Shown: in pieces, positions 1 through 6,398 of the stretch
How the letters are laid out: every line of letters starts with the position of its first letter
How positions within the stretch are numbered: position 1 is the stretch's first letter
From: STC-74 sp031423995
GTDB lineage: Bacteria; Patescibacteriota; Gracilibacteria; BD1-5; UBA2023
Length of the DNA: 8,968 nt
Reading direction: 5' to 3'
NCBI GenBank assembly: GCA_031423995.1
Contig: JANPGO010000075.1
Location: 1-8,968, forward strand
Notes under the pieces: model-generated
Told to the model about the DNA's origin: nothing
The model's input: the letters and a program-made list of their open reading frames with translations, nothing else
Databases searched by the model: none
Made by a program: the position numbers and the translations under genes

Positions 1-579
1 GGATGATCACCATGCACCGAGATTGATCCCAGTGAAGACGACTTCTTTGCCACCACCGTCGACAAAAGTACGAATCTCCTCAAGGATCTCTTCCATCGGT
101 CGCCATTTGTGTCGACCACGAGCCTGGACAGTCAGACAGAAAGTACAGAAGTTATCGCACCCAGTCTGGATCACCATGTACTTTCGCGTGAAGAGTTCCT
201 TTCCAGCGATTTTCCTGAGGGATCGGATCTTGGTCTGCATGATCTGTTTCCTCTCTTCGGGCGTAACGGAATAGTCATCAGGATCTTCGGGGAGTATTTC
301 GATCATTTCTCGGTAGAGATCAAGTTCTCGATACACTTCGAAGAACTGTGGATCAACTACTCCGTCTCGGATATTTCCACAGCCTGAGAGGTAGAGTTTC
401 TCACCATCTTTGAGTTCCGGAAGCTTTTTCTGAGCATGCTTCACCCACTTTGCTTTCGCCTTGTCGGTCACGACACAGGATGCGATGAAATACCCTTTTT
501 TCTCTGAGAGATGAGGGTGGACGAGCCATTTTTCTGCGAAGTATTTGTTCGTCTTGCAACCGAAAACCTTGTATTGCAT
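1..579 (-). CDS. tRNA methylthiotransferase, MtaB/MiaB family (3' end outside window)
   Basis: This is a radical-SAM methylthiotransferase, a family that adds a methylthio group to hypermodified adenosine 37 of tRNAs. The first 193 residues are visible. The N-terminal UPF0004 domain has its three cluster cysteines at residues 8 (FGCKTN), 35 (ASCVVT) and 67 (SGCG). The radical-SAM CxxxCxxC motif is at 141-148 (GCDNFCTFC), followed by a family-typical ARGRHKWRP stretch. FTGINLGAW followed by an in-frame TGA (bases 7-9) gives the conserved glycine of the 'G-N-G-Y/WG' stretch. SCVVT and GINLG look more like MtaB (acting on t6A) than MiaB, but the C-terminal TRAM domain lies outside the window, so the subfamily is inferred. 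The start is the ATG at 577-579, because homology begins there. No Shine-Dalgarno is present. Confidence 0.85.
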
Positions 580-585
580 GGAAGA

Positions 586-613
586 AATATAGGGAAAGTA
601 CGAAAAAATACAA
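586..613 (-). promoter_or_regulatory. candidate promoter of the methylthiotransferase gene
   Basis: On the minus strand a TTGTAT box (608-613), a 16-nt spacer and a TATATT box (586-591) are followed by exactly 6 nt and then the ATG. Transcription would start at or next to the start codon, giving a leaderless mRNA. The -35 is weak (3 of 6 matches) and the region is AT-rich, so this rests mainly on spacing and on similar arrangements elsewhere in the window. Confidence 0.4.
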
Positions 614-778
614 AAAATATTCTTTTCTTGAATTTCAGCCTTGAAGGAGTACAATTTCGTCCTCAATATTCTTATCGTGAATTATTTTGTCATCCAGTAG
701 GGATCCCTTTCAAACGCATCGTATCAGAAATTTACAAATTTATACGCATAATTGCAAGAAAAATGGATTTACCCACAA

Positions 779-857
779 GGGGCATACTGACTACTTCCTT
801 CGCACTCCAGAGTGACCTCTCTTCTTGCTTTGCAAGAATTCACCTTTTCGGAATGAC
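779..857. repeat. small intergenic palindromic repeat
   Basis: The 325-nt gap 580-904 holds no convincing gene. Within it are two perfect small hairpins: CACTC-CA-GAGTG (803-814) and TTCTTGC-TTT-GCAAGAA (822-838). On the minus strand the unit begins with GTCATTCC (850-857), the same octamer that starts the repeat copies inside rnr. The composition resembles the dispersed GTCATTCC-type palindromes common between bacterial genes. Repeat status is inferred, since no second copy of the whole unit is in the window. Confidence 0.4.
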
Positions 858-904
858 AAAACCGAATAGTTCTCTAATCAGTATCTCGATATATTTATAA
901 TAGT

Positions 905-2095
905 ATGTATTCGCTTTCTCTCATTATTGCTCTCATTCCGATTTTCTTCTCCCATATTCTTTCTCGATTTGGTGTTTTCTTTATGGATGGAAGTTCATTC
1001 GAAAGGGTGAAGGTTTATCTTTTTCTCATCCTTGTTGCTCTCGCTTGTGTTGAAATGATAATTACTCGCTTAGAGAAAGTTGAAGTATTTTTTAGAAAAA
1101 ATTACCACACAATTCTTGCATTTCTTCTTCTACCAATACTTTTTCAGTTCATACGATGAGGTGCATTGGATCCATCTTTTTTCTGGGGATCCGCAGAGAA
1201 GCATCATGGATATTTCCTTTTTGCAGGGCTGGTTGTCTTCACTTCACTCATTCTACTTCTGACTAAAAAAGAGTATTATCGTCTTATCATCATCTCTCTT
1301 TCCTCGGTGATCGTTATTGCTGGAGTGGCGATCCTCGAATACCTTGGATTCTCTCTCTTCTGTTCACCGAATATATCCTGATCACTCATCTGTGGTACAA
1401 GTAACAGAGTCTCCTGGGAATTCGGACGGACGATCGCCACACTCGGCAATCCGAACTATGTCGCAGGATACCTCCTCATTCATCTCCCCCTTCTCTCACG
1501 TATTCGCCAGCCCGAATGAATGGTGATGCTTGGACTATTCGTCATAGCACTTATAACTACCGGAAGTTTTGCAGGGATCGCTTTTGCAGTATGATACGGG
1601 ATCTTTCTCCTTCTGAGAAAGTATCAATATGGTATTCGGATATTTGTGGCTTTAATACTAGTTCTTATTATCCTCCTCGTAGCACTCGTTCCACATACCA
1701 AATTCCTCTCCCTCGAGAGTCGGGGCGTACTCATGGTCGAGACGATGAAGCTTGCCACTGAGCATCCTATCAGCCTCCTCGTTGGTGCTGGTCCAGATAG
1801 CCTCATCCAGACATTTTCCACGCAACGATCCGACCGTATCAATGCCTATTTTCCATCGGATATGGCGATCGACTCTTCGCACAACGTGATCATCGATTTT
1901 CTCTACAGCTATGGCATACTCCTCACTTTCGGACTTGGTATACTCTTCTTCAGACGATTCAGTACTCTCGACAGTACGTATCGACACATCGTCACCCTCT
2001 CACTTCTTTTTTTCTCACTCAATGTCATCGTCATCGCTCCCCTTATCGTCACCCTCTTCATCTTGGCAAGTCCTCCTCGAATCCCTGCCGAATAA
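905..2095 (+). CDS. O-antigen ligase/polymerase-like membrane protein (Wzy_C family)
   Basis: This is a 396-residue polytopic membrane protein. It is readable only when TGA at 1157, 1379, 1517 and 1592 is glycine, and it ends with TAA. It starts directly with a hydrophobic helix and has roughly ten membrane segments. Family hallmarks are DPSFFWGSAEKHHGY near residue 88, the TLGNPNYVAGYLL stretch (G181 N182 P183 N184 Y185), and a large extracytoplasmic loop with SRG, then EHPISLLVGAGPDS, then SSHNVIIDFLYSYGI (S324-H326). The last part matches the conserved His/Asn loop of O-antigen ligases and bacterial oligosaccharyltransferase relatives. The likely role is transfer or polymerisation of surface glycans, or protein O-glycosylation; the substrate cannot be told. 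TATAAT at 896-901 sits only 3 nt before the ATG, without a good -35. Confidence 0.8.
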
Positions 2096-2312
2096 GCTCA
2101 CCGTCAAAGTCATCCCTCGAGCTCGTCGGACAGAATATGTCTGACAGATGACTGATGGAACGCTGAAGATCCGACTCAAGGCTGTTCCCGAAGATGGGGA
2201 AGCAAATACTGAACTTCTCGAATTCCTCAGTAGGGAAACAGGATCGAAATGGGAAATCGTGGCTGGATGGACGAGTACGAGGAAAGAGGTGAGGAAAATT
2301 TGAAAACCCTAA
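2022..2312 (+). CDS. DUF167 / YggU family protein
   Basis: The core matches the small DUF167 (YggU-like) fold: KLTVKVIPRARRTEYVG, TDGTLKIRLKAVPEDGEAN, ELLEFLSRETG, and TSTRKEVRKIG at the C-terminus. In-frame TGA at 2142 and 2301 falls where the family has glycine (EYVG, RKIG), and the gene ends in TAA at 2310. The biochemical role of the family is unknown. The start is uncertain. The family core begins near 2094, where only non-ATG codons are available; the nearest in-frame ATG is 2022, which adds a serine-rich stretch encoded inside the end of the preceding gene. Either choice overlaps that gene (stop at 2095), so translation is probably coupled to it. Confidence 0.75.
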
Positions 2313-2327
2313 GATAATCACTATACT
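2300..2327 (+). promoter_or_regulatory. promoter of the leader/attenuator-racemase unit
   Basis: TTGAAA (2300-2305), a 16-nt spacer and TATACT (2322-2327) each match the sigma70 consensus at 5 of 6 positions. The -10 box is followed by 6 nt and then ATG at 2334, so the transcript would start at or near that ATG. The promoter overlaps the last codons of the DUF167 gene. Confidence 0.6.
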
Positions 2328-2333
2328 CTCATC

Positions 2334-2381
2334 ATGTTCCAATCACAATTCACTGCATCTGTAGTGGTCGTAAAAGAGTAA
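2334..2381 (+). CDS. putative leader peptide with a four-valine run
   Basis: This is a 15-codon open frame, MFQSQFTASVVVVKE, ending in TAA. It is placed exactly where transcription should begin. Valine codons GTA GTG GTC GTA are consecutive (2361-2372) and lie at the foot of the first of three competing hairpins. This is the layout of amino-acid-controlled attenuator leaders; the E. coli ilvB leader peptide also has valine runs. The peptide itself probably has no function beyond ribosome positioning. Its role is inferred from position and codon content only. Confidence 0.5.
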   Translation: MFQSQFTASVVVVKE

Positions 2382-2443
2382 TCTCGAGAGAGGTCCTTTT
2401 ACAGTCATGGACTTTCCTCTCGGGATTCCGAGAGGATTTTTTT
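2370..2443 (+). promoter_or_regulatory. transcription attenuator with mutually exclusive hairpins
   Basis: Three alternative pairings can be seen. (1) GTAAAAG (2370-2376) pairs with CTTTTAC (2396-2402). (2) GAGAGGTCC (2388-2396) pairs with GGA (2409-2411) plus CCTCTC (2416-2421), with a 4-nt bulge; this is the antiterminator. (3) CCTCTCGG (2416-2423) pairs with CCGAGAGG (2428-2435), the terminator. Pairings 1 and 2 share base 2396 and lie within each other's loop; pairings 2 and 3 share 2416-2421. A ribosome stalled on the valine codons would cover the first strand of pairing 1 and favour pairing 2, letting transcription reach the racemase. The pairings are read directly; the mechanism is inferred. 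Confidence 0.55.
2416..2443 (+). terminator. intrinsic terminator (attenuator terminator)
   Basis: A perfect 8-bp GC-rich stem (CCTCTCGG / CCGAGAGG) with a GATT loop is followed by A and seven T. It lies 13 nt before the racemase start, so it must be read through for racemase expression from the upstream promoter. Alternatively it ends a roughly 110-nt small RNA starting near 2334. Confidence 0.85.
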
Positions 2444-2456
2444 AATCCCATTTTTT

Positions 2457-3153
2457 ATGAAAACCGTATGAATTATTGGTGGTATGAGTTGGGAATCGTC
2501 ACTTGAGTATTACCGTCTCTTGAATGAATGAGTCAAGAATGAGCTCTGATGACACCATTCTGCGAAAGTGATTCTCTATTCACTTGATTTCGATGAAGTG
2601 AAGTCACTCCAGTTTTCCTGAGATTGGGGAATCTGTATGAATACTTCTTGGGACATATTGAAAGAAATTGGAACAAGCCTGAGCAGACTTCTTTCTCCTC
2701 GCAACCAATACCATGTATATGGTGGTGACACATATCGAATCTTCAGTATCCATTCCACTTTTCTATATTGCCGATAGAACGGGTGAGAAAATCTCGAAAA
2801 TATGATTCAAAAAGGTCTGACTCCTTGGAACGAGATTTACTATGGATCATGATTTCTATAATGGAAGACTTGAAGAAAAATATTGACTCGAAGTCATAAT
2901 TCTTGATGAGTCTCAAAAAGAGCGAGTTCACACAATCATCTACGATGAACTCTGTCTCTGAAAAATCTTTCAAGAATCGAGAAGTGAGTACATTACCATC
3001 ATCGAAGATATGAGGCAAAAAAGCGCAGAGTGTGTGATTCTCGGATGTACTGAGATCTGTCTTCTTATCGACGCATCATGCAGCCCTCTTCCGGTATTTG
3101 ATACAACTGCAATTCATGTCGAAACCGCACTTGAGATGACTCTCTCAGACTAA
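2457..3153 (+). CDS. aspartate/glutamate racemase family protein, frameshifted
   Basis: The protein is a close match to the YgeA-type Asp/Glu racemase family. It opens with MKTVGIIGGMSWESSLEYYR, then LNEGVKNELGGHHSAKVILYS and DFDEVKSLQFSGDW in the first frame. Homology then continues in the +1 frame: ESVGILLGTYGKKLEQAGAD, FFLLATNTMYM, SIPLFYIAD, KKVGLLGTRFTM, FYNGRLEEKYGLEV, IIYDELCLGKI, ILGCTEI, FDTTAIH, ending TAA at 3151. About a dozen TGA codons fall on family glycines. The break is at a run of four G (2626-2629); three G would restore a roughly 231-residue protein. The second catalytic cysteine (GCTE) is present. The first, CTNTM in E. coli YgeA, is alanine here (ATNTM). The gene follows the valine-codon attenuator. 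It may be a mutant, a sequencing error or a slippage site. Confidence 0.85.
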
Positions 3154-5849
3154 ATGATTTGCCCTTCCACCCGCTTCTCTTCACTATTGATCGCCACTAC
3201 CTTCACGTGCACAGGATCTCCGATCATGTGGAAGATTTTCTTACCTTGTGAGAGTGTCCCGTAAATAGGATCGACCGTATATCGTTCTCGTCATTTCGGG
3301 AGATAGCTCGTCACCTCGACACCACTCTCGAGCTCGACGAATATTGCCCACTCAGTGAGTCCACTGATACGCCCATCGAAGGTCTGCCCGACCTTGTCTG
3401 CCATGTATCGACAGATCACGATCGCATCGACTGCTCGCTCAATATCGGTCGCACGCGCTTCGCCGTCACTGCACTTCTTGGCGATCTTCTTCAGTATTTG
3501 GCGATAATGATCCTTTCGTTTCTTATCGAGGATTCCATGGAGTTGTTCCTTGATGATGCGGTGAACTTGGAGGTCAGGATAGCGACGTATGGGCGAAGTG
3601 AAGTGACTATAGTACTCGAGGGCGAGTCCGAAGTGCATATGTGCCTTATCACTGTAGAAGGCTTTTGCCATCTTCGGGAGAAGGAGACGAGAATAGCGAT
3701 AGAGAGAAGAGGGAATATATGTATTTCCTGCTCGATCTCATCCCTCCTGATTTATTCAAGCTTCCATGTCTCATCATTCCCCACTCGATTCAGAACCTGT
3801 GTCCCGTCATTCCTGCGATAAGGTGAATTGATGCAAGGCATCAAGAAAAGATCCCCTGGGGGAAAGCAGGAATCTCTTACCTTTAGAGTCCTCCTGCTCT
3901 TTTCATGAACCCATTTCCGTACTTTCGTGACCGAAAGTACCAAAGGTCTCGGGGGGCAAGAAACTCGCTCATCCTCGCTCTGCTCATCGATTAGTTGTTT
4001 TCTTCTGCTTTGCTCAAACAGTTTCGCTCCCCGAACCCCCATTTCATAGTTTTTCATCATTCAGGTACTTTCATACTCGAAAGTCTTGAAAAGAGCATCA
4101 ATTGTCGGTCATTTGAGTTAGAGAGTACCTATCGAGAAATCCTCTGATATCTCATGGATGGAGCTTCTCATGACTTCATGCGAGTCCGATAATCTCACGG
4201 ATGATTTTTGCATTCTCTTCTGGTGGGAGGTGGTGAATGCGCGAGAGAAATGGAAGGGAATACTTCGTACACCACTTCGCGACTTCCTCATTCGCGAGCA
4301 CCATGAATTCCTCGATCATCATATGTGATGCGCCTCGTTCACGTTTTTCCACACTCATCACATCACCTTCCTGATCAAAAATAAATGTTGGTTCTGAGGA
4401 TTCGAAAATAATTTTTCCTTCTTTTTTTCGTCGCCTTTCGAGAATATGAAAAAGTGAAAAAAAGTCGTCAAGGAATGGAATATCTCCACCCCGTCATTCC
4501 TGCTCAGGCAGGAATCTCTTATCTTCAGAGTCCTCCTGTACTTTTCATGAGTGAAAAGTACCAAAAGCTCCCGAGGGGTCAACAAACTCACTCTCACTCT
4601 GCTGTCGCTCATCTCTTTTCTGTTTTCATCCCCGTTCAGACAGTGTCGCCCCCTCGGACTCCCCATTTTGCTGTTTATAGTCATTTTCAGACAGTGTATT
4701 TTCCTTCCTCCTTCCAACAATTTCGCCCCCCGAACCCCCGTTTCATAGTTTTTTATCTTTCTTGGGAAATATGTTTTCATCGTTCATCGTTCATCGTTCA
4801 TCGTTCTCTTGGATTTCCTCATATATTCCTCGTTTTCGACTTTCGATCATACCTTCAGTCATGAAAGTACCGAGTATGTCTCCTTTCTGATCCATCTTCA
4901 TGAGGATAGAGAGGGTGAGTTTCAATGTGCCTGGATGGAGACTACAGAGATCGTTCGAGAGTTTCTCAGGGAGCATCGGGATGACTCTTCAGGGGGTATA
5001 GATACTCGTCGTCCTGAGAATTGCCTCATGGTCGAGCGCACTTCACTCTCGGACATATTCAGCAACATCAGCGATGTGGACAGCGAGGAAGTATTGCCCA
5101 TCTCGATACCGAGCTACACTGATTGCGTCATCGAGATCCTTGGCATCGGCACCGTCGATTGTCATAGTGAAAATATGCCTAAAATCTGTTCGCTCCTGAA
5201 CTCTTTCTCATGAATTCGATCGGTCTGAAGTGGCCATCACTGTTGGGAAAAATATCTTCGTTCACGGGTCGAAGTATAGAGGATCGAGTCCATCAGTCAT
5301 CCATGTTGGTATCAGGGTACTTTTCTGAGAATTTCAGACTTTTTGATTCTCTATACCCTGAGCTTCTGATTCAACTGACTCTGAGAAAGTAGTCCTGATT
5401 CACTCCTTGCGAAAGAGAAGCATTTCCTCGATATTTCTGTCTCAAACATGTCAGAGTATTTGAGTGATCTTCCATCCCTTTTTCCCATCTGACCTAACTT
5501 CGATGATATCATCGACTCATTCCTTTCCAGCTTCAGAGAAGATTGAAATCATCCCAATATTGCCATATTCACGGTAGATTTCTATCTGAAGTTTTCGACC
5601 CCTGATCGTATGTACTTTTCCAACCAGTGGAAGTCTGGTTGGCTCTATAACTCAGAGTACAACCACTTCTGCGAGATACCCTTCGCTCTTTGGTCTGGTG
5701 ATTTTTGCCTCCACGAGATCTCATTCTCGATAGCCACGCTCGAGGGAGAATGGTCGGATGAAATACTCATGTTCTCCATTCCGCAGGAGGACTTTATTTC
5801 TCAAAAAATGTAGTGTGCCACGAAGAGAAGGAGTGGATTTAGACCGCAT
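3150..5849 (-). CDS. rnr: ribonuclease R (RNase II/RNB family) with two in-frame repeat insertions
   Basis: This is a processive 3'-5' exoribonuclease that degrades structured RNA. The frame from ATG 5847-5849 to TAG 3150-3152 has no TAA or TAG, and some thirty TGA codons read as glycine; it gives 899 residues. N-terminal cold-shock domains (about 10-200) contain RGTLHFLRNKVLLRNGEHEY and ITQILGHVGD. The RNB domain has the catalytic aspartates in TIDGADAKDLDDAISV (D232, D238, D240, D241), then VHIADVAEYVREGSALD, RVIPMLPEKLSNDLCSL, MMIEEFMVLANE and HFTSPIRRYPDL (about 750-760). A C-terminal S1 domain includes DGRISGLTEWAIFVELESG. Two copies of a repeat interrupt the RNB region at about residues 349-453 and 575-712, each between conserved blocks; without them the protein is about 656 residues, near the usual size. 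It overlaps the Nudix gene at its start and the racemase stop at its end. Confidence 0.92.
3803..4060 (-). repeat. repeat copy A, inserted in frame in rnr
   Basis: This copy shares an ordered series of blocks with copy B (4491-4758): CGTCATTCCTGC, GCAGGAATCTCTTA, AGAGTCCTCCTG, CTTTTCATGA, AAGTACCAAA, and near the other end CCCCGAACCCCC plus TTTCATAGTTTTT. A central hairpin, GTACTTTC-6 nt-GAAAGTAC, is at 3919-3940. The terminal stem arms ATTCCTGC (3809-3816) and GCAGGAAT (3866-3873), separated by only 4 nt in copy B, are here 49 nt apart. Read in the rnr frame it encodes a hydrophilic Gly/Ser/Glu/Lys-rich peptide. Coding similarity to RNase R resumes only around 3712 and 4130, so the true insertion may be longer than the part shared with copy B. 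Confidence 0.75.
4491..4758 (-). repeat. repeat copy B, inserted in frame in rnr
   Basis: Homologous to copy A in the same orientation. At one end a hairpin ATTCCTGC-TCAG-GCAGGAAT occupies 4496-4515. A second, GTACTTTTC-6 nt-GAAAAGTAC, is at 4538-4561; it is one pair longer than in copy A, and both arms differ together. In the rnr frame there is no TAA or TAG. The peptide resembles that of copy A in order, for example KLGNGGSGGE (A: KLGNGGSGSE), QEDSEDKRFL (A: QEDSKGKRFL) and QEGR in both. It separates IYEEIQE from DIPFLDDFFSLFHILERRRK of RNase R, a position where family members have an unconserved linker. Confidence 0.75.
4778..4805 (-). repeat. 7-bp tandem repeat, four units, inside rnr
   Basis: CATCGTT is repeated four times without mismatch on the plus strand (AACGATG in the rnr sense), directly next to copy B. 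The unit is not a multiple of three, so gain or loss of one unit would shift the rnr frame. At four units the frame upstream and downstream agree. Confidence 0.9.
5313..5360 (-). repeat. long imperfect hairpin within an extended rnr linker
   Basis: CAGGGTA (5313-5319) is complementary to TACCCTG (5354-5360), and inner arms TGAGAAT (5326-5332) and ATTCTCT (5346-5352) pair at 6 of 7 positions. It lies between the EVLAEAE-like stretch and TDFRHIFTMTIDG of RNase R. The linker there is about 50 residues, visibly longer than the roughly 20 seen in E. coli RNase R. It may be a smaller inserted palindrome, but no second copy is visible. Confidence 0.35.
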
Positions 5850-6270
5850 GGTAGTTGATGGTTTCTTGATGATTCATCATTCACTTGATCCCTGCTCAGA
5901 TATGTGGAATCATAGGATAAGGGAGTTCGTCGAGAGTTCTCCATTCACAGATATTGTGCACATCAGATTCAAGGTTCTCAGGCATACCCTCCCAAGTATC
6001 AGTGAGGTAGAGGTATATTCGCTTTTCCCCATCGATATAGTCAGCGATGATTTCGATACTTTGGAGGATCTTTTCTCTATGTACACGAACGCCTACTTCC
6101 TCTAGTGTTTCACGAATTGCACAATCAAGTGGATCTTCTCAGATTTCAATTTTCCCTCAGGGAATCGTCCAATGGAGTGGCCAGTGTTTGGACTTCTCAG
6201 ATCGTTCAAGGAAGAGATAGTATGATCCATGACGGAGAAGAATTCATGCAAAGGCAGGAAGTGGCATCAT
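5839..6270 (-). CDS. Nudix (MutT-like) hydrolase
   Basis: This 143-residue Nudix hydrolase cleaves nucleoside diphosphates linked to another moiety; the substrate is not predictable here. The Nudix box GX5EX7REUXEEXGU spans residues 39-61: G39, E45, R53-E54, E57-E58, G60 in GKIEIGEDPLDCAIRETLEE. In-frame TGA supplies G9, G38 (IPGGK) and G44 (EIGE), direct support for UGA as glycine, plus two near the C-terminus. Preceding features are typical: AGILLRHG, a strand YYLFLER and HWTIPGGK. TAA ends the gene. The start is MM at 6265-6270, and homology covers the whole frame. It overlaps the start of rnr by 11 nt, so the two are probably cotranscribed and translationally coupled. A -10-like CATAAT lies 15 nt before the ATG, without a good -35. 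Confidence 0.9.
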
Positions 6271-6277
6271 GAAGAAG

Positions 6278-6339
6278 GTTAGAGTATTATGGGCTTGGAT
6301 CTTGGAAAGTTAGAGTGTTTGATTCTTGGAATATGGAAG
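6278..6339. repeat. imperfect 31-bp tandem repeat, two units
   Basis: Units 6278-6308 and 6309-6339 both begin GTTAGAGT and share a central TTGGA block, with several mismatches. They lie in the 128-nt gap between the PAP2 gene and the Nudix gene, which holds nothing else identifiable and no clear terminator. Confidence 0.4.
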
Positions 6340-6398
6340 TTTGAAGTTGGAATTTCGTTGTTTGAGTGAGGCACGGAAATATGAAATTTCAGAGAATA

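Noticed and set aside
905..2095. Ligase gene as a degraded pseudogene with four stops
   Set aside because: All four interruptions are TGA in a continuous frame whose membrane segments and motifs are conserved.
2457..3153. UGA as tryptophan (Mycoplasma-type code)
   Set aside because: TGA positions match glycine in the family (for example NEG, LGG, EKYG, CLG), while tryptophan is encoded by TGG in the same proteins.
3752..4060. Minus-strand open frame of about 102 codons across repeat copy A
   Set aside because: It overlaps rnr, resembles only the matching frame of copy B, and has no recognisable domain.
4358..4780. Minus-strand open frame of about 140 codons across repeat copy B
   Set aside because: It lies in another frame of the repeat within rnr. 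Copy A has a similar accidental frame (3752-4060), and both merely reflect the shared repeat sequence.
4778..4805. CRISPR array
   Set aside because: The 7-bp units are directly adjacent without spacers; this is a simple tandem repeat.
3150..5849. RNase R as several broken gene fragments
   Set aside because: All fragments are in one frame and the apparent stops are TGA, which is glycine here. No TAA or TAG interrupts the frame, and the catalytic aspartates are intact.
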